A model generated the notes under the pieces. It made no database searches. It had not been told where the DNA came from and saw only the letters and a program-made list of their open reading frames with translations. Shown piece after piece: positions 37,941 through 47,504 of a stretch of DNA of 64,000 nt; the stretch's first letter is position 1, and every line of letters begins with the position of its first letter. The stretch lies in the NCBI RefSeq assembly GCF_000010305.1, contig NC_012489.1:2053646-2117645 (forward strand), written 5' to 3'. Source of the stretch: Gemmatimonas aurantiaca T-27 (GTDB lineage Bacteria > Gemmatimonadota > Gemmatimonadetes > Gemmatimonadales > Gemmatimonadaceae). The position numbers were made by a program, and so were the translations under genes.

Positions 37941-39056
37941 TCAGCCGACGAAGCTGGCCGGGTCGGTCATTTCGAGGCCGAACGACTCCGCCACACCACG
38001 ATAGGTCACCTTGCCGGCCGACATGTTCAGGCCCTTGAGCAGCGCGCCGTTGTCCTTGAGCGCCTGCTTCCAGCCCTTGTTCGCCAACTGCAAGGTGTAC
38101 GGCAGCGTCGCATTGGTCAGGGCCAGGGTGGACGTGCGCGGCACCGCGCCCGGCATGTTGGCCACACCGTAGTGGATGATGCCGTCCACCGTGTACGTGG
38201 GGTTCTCGTGCGTGGTGGGCTTGATCGTTTCCACGCAGCCGCCCTGATCCACGGCCACGTCCACGATGACCGCACCCGGGCGCATGCGCGCGAGGTCGGC
38301 ACGACGCACCAGCTTCGGCGCCTTGGCACCCGGAATCAGCACACCACCGATGACCAGATCGCAGGTGCTGATCTGCTCGAGGATGTTGTGGCGGTTCGAG
38401 TGAATGAGCTGCACGTTGGCCGCCATCACGTCGGAGAGGTACCGCAGACGCTCCAGCGACAGGTCCAGCACCACCACCTTCGCTCCCAGACCAGCGGCCA
38501 TCTTCGCGGCATTCACGCCCACGACGCCACCGCCCAGGATGACCACCTTGGCCGGCGCCACACCCGGCACGCCACCCAGCAGCACACCACGGCCGCCGTA
38601 GAGCTTCTCCAGGTACTTGGCGCCTTCCTGCACCGCCATGCGACCCGCCACTTCCGACATCGGCGTCAGCAACGGCAGCTCGCGGCTGGGCAGCTCCACC
38701 GTCTCGTACGCGATGCACGTGGCGCCGCTGGCAAGATGGGCCTTCGTGAGCTGCTCGTCGGCGGCGAAGTGGAAGTACGTGAACAGCGTCAGGTCCGAAC
38801 GCAGGTACTGCCACTCGCTCGCGATGGGCTCCTTCACCTTGAGGAGCAGTTCCGCCTTGCCCCACGCGGTGGCCGCATCGGGCACGATCTGCGCACCCAC
38901 GCCACGGTAATCGTCGTCCTCGAAGCCGCTGCCGATGCCGGCGCCAGACTCGATGAACACTTCATGCCCTGCAGCCGTCAGGGCCTCGGCTCCCGCAGGA
39001 ACCAGGGCCACACGGTTTTCATTCGTCTTGATCTCTTTCGGTACGCCGATGCGCAT
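37941..39056 (-). CDS. ald: Alanine dehydrogenase
   Basis: NAD-dependent enzyme of 371 aa interconverting L-alanine and pyruvate. Family motifs are [22 protein letters not shown] at the start (substrate-binding Arg/Lys), [16 protein letters not shown], and the NAD fold [21 protein letters not shown] near residue 170. [21 protein letters not shown] lies near residue 300. The length matches the family (about 370). It is the last gene of the rpsO-pnp-peptidase cluster by position, with a 41-bp gap to the peptidase. Confidence 0.96.
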   Translation of the reverse strand: MRIGVPKEIKTNENRVALVPAGAEALTAAGHEVFIESGAGIGSGFEDDDYRGVGAQIVPDAATAWGKAELLLKVKEPIASEWQYLRSDLTLFTYFHFAADEQLTKAHLASGATCIAYETVELPSRELPLLTPMSEVAGRMAVQEGAKYLEKLYGGRGVLLGGVPGVAPAKVVILGGGVVGVNAAKMAAGLGAKVVVLDLSLERLRYLSDVMAANVQLIHSNRHNILEQISTCDLVIGGVLIPGAKAPKLVRRADLARMRPGAVIVDVAVDQGGCVETIKPTTHENPTYTVDGIIHYGVANMPGAVPRTSTLALTNATLPYTLQLANKGWKQALKDNGALLKGLNMSAGKVTYRGVAESFGLEMTDPASFVG

Positions 39057-39097
39057 AATCGAGGAAGGATGAAGAGGAGGGGATTATTGCTGAACCA

Positions 39098-40387
39098 TCA
39101 GCGTACGGCCTTCGGGCCAAGGCTGACAAGAATGTGCCGATCGGGATCGAAAAAATCACGCGCTACGTCCCGCACTGTATCCTCGTCGATTGCATCGACA
39201 AGCGCCATCTGTTCGTCGACGGAACGGAACGGTTCGCCATAAAGAGCGGTCGTGGCCGCCCGGTACATCCTCGAGGACACCCCTTCCATCGAGAGCACCA
39301 GTTGACCCCGGAGCTGCCGCTTGCCGGCCAGCATATCGGCCTCAGGCAATCCCTCCGACGCGACTTCGCGCAGGACCTCCCGCACCGCGTCGAGCGCTTC
39401 CTGCGCGCTTTCCGGCGCCGTGGCCAGATACACGCCATGCACGCCCGTATCCGCGAAGGCGCTGCTGAACGTGTGCACGCTGTACGCCAGCCCCAGCTCT
39501 TCACGCACGCGCTGAAAGAGACGCGAGCTCATGCCACCGCCCAGCAGCATGTCGATCAGGGCAAACGCATACCGACGCGAGTCACCATGTGCGATACCCT
39601 GCCCACCCAACACGATGTGGGTCTGCGCGATGTCCTTGCGCTTCACATGCTCGGCATGCGGCCCGGCGGCTTCCACCGGATCGAGCGCGAACGGCGTCAT
39701 GTCGCCACGTGCACGCGTCAACCAGCCGGCGCGATCGAGGACCTCGAGCAGTTGATCATGCTCCACGCGCCCCGATGCCGCGACCACGAGCCGGCCCGGA
39801 TGATAGGCCCGCTCCTGCAGCGCACGGATGTGCGGGATGTCGAGTGACTTGACCGTGTCGCGGGTACCCAGAATGGCATACCCATGCGGATGATCACCCC
39901 ACACCGCGCGATTGTGCACGTCGAAGATGATGTCGTCGGGCGTGTCTTCGACCATGCTGATTTCCTCGAGGATCACCTTACGCTCGAGCGCCAGGTCCTC
40001 CGGCTTCAGCAGCGGTTCGAAGATCAGCTCACCGATGACCGAGGCGGCCTCTCCGAGATGTTCGTCGAGCACACGCGCCTGATATGACGTGTGTTCCCGC
40101 TCGGTGTACGCATCGAGCGAGCCACCGAGTGTCTCGAGTGACAGCGCGATCTCCTGCGCCGAACGGGTGCGCGTGCCCTTGAACACCATGTGTTCGAGCA
40201 GATGCGAGACGCCCATTTCCTCCGGGCGTTCGTGCAGCGTGGCTGCACGCACCCACGCCCCAAAAGCAACCGACCGTGCTCCCGGAACTGCTTCCGAGAG
40301 CACGGTCAGCCCATTGGGCAGGTCCGTTCGGTGCAACTGGGGCGCCTCAGCGCCCTGTTTGTCAGCGCCGATCGCGACCACCGCCAT
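39098..40387 (-). CDS. M16-family zinc peptidase (processing-protease type)
   Basis: 429 aa from ATG 40387. The inverted zinc motif HLLEH lies at about residues 62-66 (GVSHLLEHMVFKGT), with the third ligand Glu in ALERKVILEEISM about 75 residues later. The second half has the usual inactive domain with GGGMSSRLFQRVREELGLAYSV. It belongs to the PqqL/mitochondrial processing peptidase group often found next to pnp. The start overlaps the end of pnp by about 26 bp. A longer frame to 40468 would overlap pnp by more than 100 bp. Confidence 0.92.
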   Translation of the reverse strand: MAVVAIGADKQGAEAPQLHRTDLPNGLTVLSEAVPGARSVAFGAWVRAATLHERPEEMGVSHLLEHMVFKGTRTRSAQEIALSLETLGGSLDAYTEREHTSYQARVLDEHLGEAASVIGELIFEPLLKPEDLALERKVILEEISMVEDTPDDIIFDVHNRAVWGDHPHGYAILGTRDTVKSLDIPHIRALQERAYHPGRLVVAASGRVEHDQLLEVLDRAGWLTRARGDMTPFALDPVEAAGPHAEHVKRKDIAQTHIVLGGQGIAHGDSRRYAFALIDMLLGGGMSSRLFQRVREELGLAYSVHTFSSAFADTGVHGVYLATAPESAQEALDAVREVLREVASEGLPEADMLAGKRQLRGQLVLSMEGVSSRMYRAATTALYGEPFRSVDEQMALVDAIDEDTVRDVARDFFDPDRHILVSLGPKAVR

Positions 40388-42563
40388 TCCGTCCACCGCG
40401 TCCACCACGATCGCCACCCGAGCGCTCCCCGTCGTCACGACGCGGGCGTTCGCTTTGTGGCGGCTCATCGGGCATGCCTTCCGGCTTCGGCAGCAGCGCC
40501 TTCATGCTGAGGCGCAGGCGGCCACGCTCGTCGCGGTCGACCAGCTTCACCGTGACACGATCACCCTTCTTCACGACGTCTTCCGGCTTCTCGACGCGCT
40601 CCCAGCGCATCTCGGACACGTGCAGCAGGGCTTCGTTGCCAGGCATGATCTCGACGAAGGCGCCAAACGCCGTCACCGTCTTGACCGTGCCTTCGTACGT
40701 CTCGCCCACCACTGGCTCGGCCGTGATGGCCATGACCATCTGCTTGGCGCGCTCCATGCTGTCGCCACCCACGGCGGCGATGGTGACCGTGCCATCATCC
40801 TCGACGCTGAGCTCGGCGCCCGTCTCGTCCTGGATGCCGCGGATGTTCTTGCCCTTCGGTCCGATCAGTTCGCCGATCTTGTCGACCGGGATCTGCACCG
40901 TCACGATGCGCGGCGCGTACTTGGAGAGGTCTTCACGCGGCGCCGCGAGCGCCTTGTCCATCTCACCAAGGATGTGGAGACGGCCGGCCTTCGCCTGCGA
41001 AAGCGCCTCCTCCATGATCTTGATGTCGAGGCCTTCGATCTTGATGTCCATCTGGATGGACGTGATGCCATCCTTCGTGCCAGCGACCTTGAAATCCATG
41101 TCGCCGAGATGGTCTTCGGTGCCCAGGATGTCGGTGAGGATGGCATACCGCTCGCCTTCCTTGATCAGACCCATGGCGACACCAGCCACGGCGGCCTTGA
41201 GCGGCACACCGGCGTCGAACAGCGACAGCGAACCACCACACACCGAGGCCATCGACGACGAACCGTTCGACTCGAGCACGTCGGAGACGATGCGAATCGT
41301 GTACGGGAAGTCGGCGAAGTCGGGGAGCACGCCCTGCAGCGCGCGCTCGGCGAGGTTGCCGTGGCCGATTTCGCGGCGGCTGGTGCCACGCATCGGACGC
41401 ACTTCACCGGTGGAGAACGGCGGGAAGTTGTAGTGCAGCATGAACGAGCGCGTGACTTCACCCGGCTCCTTGATGGAGTCGAGGCGCTGCGCGTCCTTGG
41501 CGGTACCGAGCGTCGCGGCGACGAGCGCCTGCGTCTGGCCACGCGTGAAGAGCGCCGAGCCGTGGGCACGCGGCAGTACGCTGGTGTCGATGCTGATGGC
41601 GCGCACTTCGTCCTTCTTGCGGCCGTCAACGCGGAGCTGGGTGTCGAGCACCTGCGAGCGCAGCTCGTGGTATTCGACGTCACCGAGCAGGTTGCCGATA
41701 TCCTTGGCGTTGTCCGGGAACTCGACGAGCAGTCCTTCGGCCAATTCCTTCTTGGTGCGCTCGACCGCTTCGATGCGCGTGTGCTTGTCCTTCTGGTTCA
41801 GCGCTTCGCGGATGCGACCCGACGCGAGTTCCTTCACGCGCGTGGTGATGCCTTCCGGCGCTTCGGCCTTCACCCAGGACATCTTCGGCACGCGCACCTT
41901 GGCCAGCAGTTCTTCCTGCATGCCGATCAGTTCGCGGATGCCGTCGTGTGAGAGGCGCAGCGACTCGAGCACGTCCTCTTCGGACACCTCGAGCGAGCCG
42001 CCTTCGACCATCACGATGGAGTCCTTGGAGCCCGCGACGACCAGTTCCAGGTCGGAGAAGCCGAGCTGCTGGAAGGTCGGGTTGAGCACCCAATGTCCCT
42101 GCACACGACCCACACGCACGCCGGCGATGGGGCCGAGGAACGGGATCTTGGAGGCGTTCAGGGCGAACGATGCGGCGACCAGCGCCAGCACGTCCGCGTC
42201 ATTCTCCTGGTCGGCGGAGATGACGTAGATGAACACCTGCACTTCGTTCTTGAAGCCTTCCGGGAACAGCGGACGGATCGAGCGATCGATGATGCGCGCC
42301 GCCAGGATCTCGTGATCGTGCGGGCGCCCTTCGCGCTTGATGAATCCGCCCGGGATCTTGCCGGCGGCGTAGGTCTTTTCCTTGTACTCGACCGTGAGCG
42401 GGAAGAACGGCAGCGGGCTCTGGTTCTCGCTCACCGTCACGGCGGCAAGGACCATCGTCTCTCCGAACTGGACCACGGCGGAGCCGGCGGCCTGCTTGGC
42501 CATCCGACCGGTCTCGATGACCAGGGGGCGTCCCGCGAAGGTCCGCTCAATTCTATGCATCAT
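40362..42563 (-). CDS. pnp: Polyribonucleotide nucleotidyltransferase (PNPase)
   Basis: 3'-5' phosphorolytic exoribonuclease of 733 aa. Two RNase PH domains (first with ETGRMAKQAAGSAVVQFGET, second with LPRAHGSALFTRGQTQ and VCGGSLSLFDAGVPLK) are followed by a KH domain (LIGPKGKNIRGIQDETGA) and an S1 domain (YEGTVKTVTAFGAFVEI, LHVSEM). The C terminus is a 30-residue Arg/Gly/Asp-rich tail. I start at ATG 42563; a TTG at 42590 is in frame but lies inside the upstream hairpin. It follows rpsO, as in many bacteria. Confidence 0.95.
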   Translation of the reverse strand: MMHRIERTFAGRPLVIETGRMAKQAAGSAVVQFGETMVLAAVTVSENQSPLPFFPLTVEYKEKTYAAGKIPGGFIKREGRPHDHEILAARIIDRSIRPLFPEGFKNEVQVFIYVISADQENDADVLALVAASFALNASKIPFLGPIAGVRVGRVQGHWVLNPTFQQLGFSDLELVVAGSKDSIVMVEGGSLEVSEEDVLESLRLSHDGIRELIGMQEELLAKVRVPKMSWVKAEAPEGITTRVKELASGRIREALNQKDKHTRIEAVERTKKELAEGLLVEFPDNAKDIGNLLGDVEYHELRSQVLDTQLRVDGRKKDEVRAISIDTSVLPRAHGSALFTRGQTQALVAATLGTAKDAQRLDSIKEPGEVTRSFMLHYNFPPFSTGEVRPMRGTSRREIGHGNLAERALQGVLPDFADFPYTIRIVSDVLESNGSSSMASVCGGSLSLFDAGVPLKAAVAGVAMGLIKEGERYAILTDILGTEDHLGDMDFKVAGTKDGITSIQMDIKIEGLDIKIMEEALSQAKAGRLHILGEMDKALAAPREDLSKYAPRIVTVQIPVDKIGELIGPKGKNIRGIQDETGAELSVEDDGTVTIAAVGGDSMERAKQMVMAITAEPVVGETYEGTVKTVTAFGAFVEIMPGNEALLHVSEMRWERVEKPEDVVKKGDRVTVKLVDRDERGRLRLSMKALLPKPEGMPDEPPQSERPRRDDGERSGGDRGGRGGRNGGGRDRR

Positions 42564-42590
42564 CTGCTTTTTAGCCTCATGAGAACGCAA

Positions 42591-42623
42591 ATCGCGCGGG
42601 TAGCATGATTGCTCCCGCGCGAT
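42591..42623 (-). terminator. Hairpin between rpsO and pnp
   Basis: ATCGCGCGGG (42591-42600) and CCCGCGCGAT (42614-42623) pair, continued by AGC/GCT across a single bulged T, leaving a 6-nt loop. On the minus strand it begins 18 bp after the rpsO stop and runs into TTTGCGTT. In E. coli this position holds the rpsO terminator and an RNase III processing site for pnp autoregulation; the same use here is an inference. Confidence 0.65.
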
Positions 42624-42641
42624 GCCCTGCCGCGATCCGGC

Positions 42642-42902
42642 TTAGTACCGGAGACCAAGGTCCTGCACGAGCGTGCGATACTGCTGCACGTCCGTACGCT
42701 TCAAATAGTCGAGGAGACGGCGGCGCTTGCCCACCATCTTGAGGAGACCACGGCGGCCGTGGTGATCCTTCGCATGCGTACGGAAATGACCCGTCAGGTA
42801 GTTGATCCGCTCCGTGAGGATCGCGATCTGTACGCGGGTCGATCCGGTATCCCCTTCGTGGGCCCGGAATTTGTCGATCGTGGTAGCCTTGTCGAACGCC
42901 AT
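42642..42902 (-). CDS. rpsO: 30S ribosomal protein S15
   Basis: 86-aa primary 16S rRNA-binding protein (89 in E. coli). It shows the conserved pattern [27 protein letters not shown], then [24 protein letters not shown]. It is transcribed away from the Ser/Thr kinase gene, with 111 bp of divergent intergenic DNA holding the promoters of both; no convincing hexamer pair was found there for rpsO. Confidence 0.97.
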   Translation of the reverse strand: MAFDKATTIDKFRAHEGDTGSTRVQIAILTERINYLTGHFRTHAKDHHGRRGLLKMVGKRRRLLDYLKRTDVQQYRTLVQDLGLRY

Positions 42903-43013
42903 CGTCGTTGTATTCTCAGCCGTTCTCAGCGCATGTCATACGCAACGATTGCGCACAACTGCAGGTAGCAGGGTACCTTACTCCACTCCGCCCCGTCTGT
43001 AAAGGACCAACGC

Positions 43014-44618
43014 GTGCCTGACCGTTATCTGGGGCGATCTCTCGGCAAGTACCGTGTCACCAGGCTCCTGGGCACGGGCGCTTTTGCTTGGGTCTATGAA
43101 GCCGTCGACCAGGATCTCGAGATCCCGGTCGCGCTCAAGATCCTGCGCCCGGAATTTGCCGGCCAGGAGTCGGCGGAAAGCCGCTTTCGCCGAGAAGCCT
43201 CCACGGCGGCGCGCCTCAGGCACCCCAATATCGTCACCGTCCGCGACGTCGGGCAGATCGATGGCACGGCCTTCGTGGCCATGGACCTCTATCCGGTCAC
43301 GCTGGGCCGTCGGCTCGCGCTCGTGGATCGGCTCCCCGAGCCGGAAGTGGTGCGCCTGGGGATCGGTATTGCGGCGGCGCTGTCGGTCGCCCACGCCAGT
43401 CAGGTCATTCACCGCGATATCAAGCCGGACAACATCCTGATCGACAGCGAGGGTGAGGCGGTCGTGGCCGATTTTGGCCTGGCCCGCGCCCTCACCGCGT
43501 CGAACTCGATGAGCGCCACCAATCAGGTGCTCGGCACGCCGCACTATTTCAGCCCCGAACAGGCCCGGGGCCAGGAACTCGACGGGCGCAGCGACCTCTA
43601 CGCCCTCGGCATCACCCTCTATCGCACCGCCACCGGACAGATCCCCTTCGACGGGGATGACTGGTACGCCGTGGCTCGGCAGCACATCGAAGACACGCCC
43701 CCGTCGATGCGGTCGATCGTCCCCGAGCTCACGCCGGAGTTCGAGCAGGTGGTGATGCGGCTGCTGGCCAAAACGCCGGAAGAGCGCTTCCCGAACGCCC
43801 TGCAGGTGGTCGACGCGCTCGCGGCCTTGCCCAACGCGCCCGAGCGCAGTGCGGGAGCGCGCCGGATCGGGTCGCACACCATCGAGGCGTTCCGGCCACC
43901 GACCACCATCCGCCGCTGGTGGTGGGTGGGGGCGGCGGCCGTGATCGTGCTCGGCGGCGTCTGGGGCGTGCGGCACCCCTGGGACGGTGCTCCGGTGACT
44001 CCTGATGTCCGCCCCGACACCACACGGGTACCCGGCGATACCAGTGCGTCCACACCCGTGCGCGTGGATTCTGGGGCCACGCCGACCGTCGCGCCGCCCA
44101 CCACCAGCGCCGCGACAGGCGCTCCGGTGATCAGGCGGCCCACGAGACCTGGCCCGGCACTGGCTCGCATCGAACTGACGGCACCCGATTCGGCAGAACT
44201 CTATGTCGACAACAAGCTGGTCGGATTCGGTCATTGGACCGGAGAGCATCCGGTGGTTCAGCGTGTCGAAGTGCGGGCGGTACTGCCTCACGCCTCGGTG
44301 AACTGTGAGACAGCCATGTTCGACACCGTGCTAACGGGGCTGCGGGCCGGCCAGCAGGCGGACGTCGAACTCGCCGTCCGCGATTGCGCCGTGGTGCGGT
44401 ATGTGGTCAAGCCCCGGGATGCGCGGGTGTCCTTCACCCCACTCGATGGTGGCCGGATGCGCGAGTTGCGTGCTGACAGCGCGGCGGCCATGACCCTGCC
44501 CCAGGGGCGATACCTGCTGCGTATCTCCGCAAGGGGGTGCAGCACCTTTCAGGACACCGTACAGGTGACCCGGGTGTCCGGAGACGCCGCGATCTCCCGA
44601 TCTCTCATCTGCTCCTGA
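43014..44618 (+). CDS. Membrane-anchored Ser/Thr protein kinase
   Basis: Hanks-type kinase of 534 aa. The glycine loop LLGTGAFAWVYEA is at 18-30, with the ATP-anchoring Lys42, HRDIKPDN with Asp135 at 133-140, ADFGLAR with Asp153, and YFSPEQARGQ in place of the APE motif. After the kinase domain (to about 270) a transmembrane segment at 303-319 exports a Pro/Thr-rich linker and a C-terminal domain of about 150 aa with PEGA-like strands (AELYVDNKLVGFGHWTGEHP). The GTG start at 43014 is preceded by AAAGGA. No phosphatase or obvious substrate is encoded nearby. Confidence 0.93.
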   Translation: MPDRYLGRSLGKYRVTRLLGTGAFAWVYEAVDQDLEIPVALKILRPEFAGQESAESRFRREASTAARLRHPNIVTVRDVGQIDGTAFVAMDLYPVTLGRRLALVDRLPEPEVVRLGIGIAAALSVAHASQVIHRDIKPDNILIDSEGEAVVADFGLARALTASNSMSATNQVLGTPHYFSPEQARGQELDGRSDLYALGITLYRTATGQIPFDGDDWYAVARQHIEDTPPSMRSIVPELTPEFEQVVMRLLAKTPEERFPNALQVVDALAALPNAPERSAGARRIGSHTIEAFRPPTTIRRWWWVGAAAVIVLGGVWGVRHPWDGAPVTPDVRPDTTRVPGDTSASTPVRVDSGATPTVAPPTTSAATGAPVIRRPTRPGPALARIELTAPDSAELYVDNKLVGFGHWTGEHPVVQRVEVRAVLPHASVNCETAMFDTVLTGLRAGQQADVELAVRDCAVVRYVVKPRDARVSFTPLDGGRMRELRADSAAAMTLPQGRYLLRISARGCSTFQDTVQVTRVSGDAAISRSLICS

Positions 44619-44628
44619 GCGATCCGGA

Positions 44629-44655
44629 CACCGATTCCGCGACGCGGCATCGGTG
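44629..44655 (+). terminator. Hairpin after the kinase gene
   Basis: CACCGAT (44629-44635) pairs with ATCGGTG (44649-44655); inside, CCGC pairs with GCGG around a 3-nt loop. It starts 11 bp after the kinase stop. There is no T-tract, so termination may be partial. Confidence 0.5.
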
Positions 44656-44659
44656 AGTT

Positions 44660-44706
44660 AGGGGGTGCGACAGGTGTCGCGTCTCTTGCGACGTCCGGGA
44701 CCCCCT
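44660..44706 (+). promoter_or_regulatory. Inverted-repeat region before the sigma-54 activator gene
   Basis: A 14-bp palindrome GCGACAGGTGTCGC (44667-44680), with a further GCGAC half-site at 44688-44692, lies inside an outer repeat AGGGGGT/ACCCCCT (44660-44666, 44700-44706). It sits 44 bp before the start codon of an AcoR-like regulator and could be its own binding site. No -24/-12 sigma-54 promoter with correct spacing was found. Confidence 0.4.
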
Positions 44707-44749
44707 CCGATGCTTCCTGGGTAGCAGACTGCGACCAGGAGGGGTGGCC

Positions 44750-46984
44750 ATGCGGGTGCAGGAGCTGTTGCCGGTCGAGGCGCGTGATCAGCGTTCGCTG
44801 AGTGATGCGTGGGAGCGCGTGGTGCGTGATGGTGCGGGAACGCTCCGTCGCGAGCCGCAGGTGCGCACCGCGGTGAAAGCGTCGTGGGAGCGTTCCCTGC
44901 ACCGCGGCATCCTGCCCACGTTGCCGCGGGCGCCCATGCAGCTCGACGACGCGTCGCTCGCCGAACTGCGCGAGCAGGTCGACTGGCTCCCCCATGCCGA
45001 ACTGGCCGTCCGTGCGCACGCGAGTGGTTCCGTGCTCGATGGTCACATCCTGGCGCTGTTCGACGACCGCGCGCGCATGTTGGTGGCCACCGGCGATCCC
45101 CGAGCGCTGGATGGGTTGGCGGATATCAACTTCCGTCCTGGGGCGTTGTGGAGCGAGGACGCGGTGGGCACCAATGGTCCTGGTACCGCGTTGGCGCTGG
45201 CGCGCGCCGTGCACATCGTGGGCGCCGAGCATTTCTGCGAGCGATGGCAGGGATGGCACTGCGCCGCGGCGCCGATCCGCGACCCGCTGACGCAGGATGT
45301 GCTCGGGGTGCTCGATCTCTCGGGGTTCCGCGAGAAGGCGCACCCGCACACGCTGTCGTTGGCCACCGCCATTGCCGTGGCGCTCGAGCAACGTCTGGCC
45401 GCGCGGGAGGCGGAGCGTCGGGTCACCCTGCTGCGTCAGTTCGGGTCACTGGTGGGGCGTTATCCCACCGATGCGATTCTTGTCGTTGATCGGGCCGGTG
45501 AGATCATTGCGTCATCGACCGCGGCCGAACGCATCGTACGTCGCCTGCAGGCCTCGGGGCACGAAGCCACCGATGTGCTGCGGGCCATGAGCACCAATGA
45601 CGGACACACGGCCGGAGCCAACTGGCAGGCTCCCTCCCACACCATCATTCGCGATGCCTCGCACCCGATGCTGGGCGCCACCGCCGCGGTGCATGCCATG
45701 CACGATGGTCGCACGCCCATTGGGGCCTGTGTGGTGCTGCCACTGACTTCGGGGGCGCGCGATGCGCGCGTGCACACCACCGTGCCTGGTCATGCCGGTG
45801 CGCGCACGGCGGTGAGTACTGCCACGACAGCTCCGGCGCGTGGGAGTGATGGCGCGGTCCAGCGAGGTGCCGTGACAGGGGTGAGCGATCCTGGTCGTGA
45901 CACCATCGCCCGCTCATCTTCCCGCTCGCCCTCGCGTGCGGGTTCGCCGCGACCTGCTGGCACACACATGGTGCGGTACACTCTCGATGCACTACGAGGC
46001 GCTGCCCCCGTGCTCGAGGAAGTGCGGCGTTTCGCCCGGGCCTGCGCCCGTACCGATCTGCCGGTGTTGCTGCTCGGTGAATCGGGCACCGGCAAAGAAG
46101 TCATCGCACAAGGCATCCATGCGGCCAGTCCGCGGGCCCATGCGCCGTTTGTGGCCGTGAACTGCGCCGCGCTCCCTCGGGAACTCGTGGAAAGCGAACT
46201 GTTCGGCCATGTCGCCGGTGCGTTCTCGGGCGCCCGTCGTGATGGAGCGATCGGCAAGTTCGAAGCGGCCGATGGCGGCACGCTGTTCCTCGACGAAATC
46301 GGTGAGCTGCCGCCCGCTGCACAGGCGGCCCTGTTGCGGGTGTTGCAGGAAGGGGAGATCACGCGACTGGGGGCAACATCCGGTCGGCATGTGGACGTGC
46401 GGATCATCGCCGCCACCAACCGCGACATCGCGAGTGCAATTGCCAGCGGGCAGTTGCGCGACGATCTGTATCACCGGCTCAATGTGCTCACGCATTCGTT
46501 GCCACCCCTGCGGGCACGCACCGGCGATGCGGTCCTGCTGGCGCGCCACTTTCTGGGCACCGTGAGCGGCACACTGGCCCAGGAATTTTCACCGGCGGTG
46601 CTGCATGCCTTCGAGCACTACCGCTGGCCCGGCAATGTCCGCGAGCTCGAGAATCTCGTGAAGCGTGTGGCCGCCTTGTCCGAAACGGCTATGATCACCG
46701 AGGATCTGCTGCCGGCGGCGCTACGTGATGTGGCCGCGCGGGCGCCGGCGAAACACTTCGAGGTCGGGTTTCAGACGACGACCGCCATCGACGATCTGGT
46801 GGCGGACCTGCCAGCCGGCGACGCGCTGCGTGAGCAGTTGCGCACGCGGTACGCGTCGCTCATTGCGTCACATGCCACCATGCGCGACGCCGCGAAGGCG
46901 ATCGGGGTGACGCGCAGTACGCTCTACCGTCGACTGCAACGCATCGGACTCGCCCCCGGGCGTGGGGTGCGAGACACGGCCTGA
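44750..46984 (+). CDS. Sigma-54-dependent transcriptional activator (AcoR-like: GAF, AAA+, Fis-type HTH)
   Basis: 744 aa from ATG 44750, which has AGGAGG seven bases upstream. The N-terminal sensory part carries the AcoR-type GAF signature ([33 protein letters not shown]) at about 125-200, then a PAS-like region and a Ser/Arg-rich linker (about 345-405). The AAA+ domain has Walker A GESGTGKE, the sigma-54 loop GAFSGA (usual GAFTGA) and Walker [10 protein letters not shown] Fis-type helix-turn-helix ends the protein ([20 protein letters not shown]). It activates RpoN promoters, but no target operon is adjacent. Confidence 0.92.
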   Translation: MRVQELLPVEARDQRSLSDAWERVVRDGAGTLRREPQVRTAVKASWERSLHRGILPTLPRAPMQLDDASLAELREQVDWLPHAELAVRAHASGSVLDGHILALFDDRARMLVATGDPRALDGLADINFRPGALWSEDAVGTNGPGTALALARAVHIVGAEHFCERWQGWHCAAAPIRDPLTQDVLGVLDLSGFREKAHPHTLSLATAIAVALEQRLAAREAERRVTLLRQFGSLVGRYPTDAILVVDRAGEIIASSTAAERIVRRLQASGHEATDVLRAMSTNDGHTAGANWQAPSHTIIRDASHPMLGATAAVHAMHDGRTPIGACVVLPLTSGARDARVHTTVPGHAGARTAVSTATTAPARGSDGAVQRGAVTGVSDPGRDTIARSSSRSPSRAGSPRPAGTHMVRYTLDALRGAAPVLEEVRRFARACARTDLPVLLLGESGTGKEVIAQGIHAASPRAHAPFVAVNCAALPRELVESELFGHVAGAFSGARRDGAIGKFEAADGGTLFLDEIGELPPAAQAALLRVLQEGEITRLGATSGRHVDVRIIAATNRDIASAIASGQLRDDLYHRLNVLTHSLPPLRARTGDAVLLARHFLGTVSGTLAQEFSPAVLHAFEHYRWPGNVRELENLVKRVAALSETAMITEDLLPAALRDVAARAPAKHFEVGFQTTTAIDDLVADLPAGDALREQLRTRYASLIASHATMRDAAKAIGVTRSTLYRRLQRIGLAPGRGVRDTA

Positions 46985-47039
46985 CGTCGTGGCGTACGGG
47001 CGCGCCAGGTGCTTCTGCTGGTGTCGCTGCTATGAGGCG

Positions 47040-47504
47040 TTAGCGGGCCACGACGGCCGTGCCGGCGCCCAGCAGGGCACCCAACCCGGCGCCTGACCAG
47101 AACGTGGGGCGCCGCCACCAGGGGCGTGCGGGCTCCACGATCAGCAGCACATGATCGCGTTTCACCAGGGACACCTGCGAGGTCACCTGCACGGTGGCGC
47201 GTGCGCCGTCGGAGGACACCACGCGCACGCGCGCCACGAGGGCATCACGCTGCCGTGGATCCACGGCGTAGCCCGAGAGGCCCGGCTGCAGCCACCGCGC
47301 TTCTTCCACGCGGAAGAGCGCGGTGCTGTCGGTGACGCTGTCGATTTCAAAGCGTGGCGCATTGCGGGGAATGCGCGCCATGGGCGCCTGGCTCGGCGTG
47401 GATTCCACGCGACCCCGGCCACAGCCCACGACCACCGCCGCCAGTGCGAGGCCGCGGAGCGTGACACCGCGGATCGACAGGCCATTCGTCGACATACGGC
47501 TCAT
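47040..47504 (-). CDS. Putative lipoprotein, function unknown
   Basis: 154 aa. The N terminus has a hydrophobic stretch ending in VVVGC (about residue 28), a fair lipobox, so the mature protein would be lipid-anchored at Cys28. The middle is mostly beta strands (VEEARWLQPGLSGYAVDP, LVARVRVVSSDGARATVQVT). A second hydrophobic segment closes the C terminus (FWSGAGLGALLGAGTAVVA). I recognise no family. The ATG overlaps the rseP stop (47501-47504), making it the last gene of the uppS-cdsA-dxr-rseP run. It ends 55 bp from the convergent sigma-54 activator. Confidence 0.7.
   Translation of the reverse strand: MSRMSTNGLSIRGVTLRGLALAAVVVGCGRGRVESTPSQAPMARIPRNAPRFEIDSVTDSTALFRVEEARWLQPGLSGYAVDPRQRDALVARVRVVSSDGARATVQVTSQVSLVKRDHVLLIVEPARPWWRRPTFWSGAGLGALLGAGTAVVAR

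Noticed and set aside
44667-44692. Sigma-54 -24/-12 promoter around the GGTGTCGCGTCTCTTGC stretch
   Set aside because: The GG and GC pairs are 13 bp apart instead of 10, so it does not fit the sigma-54 consensus.
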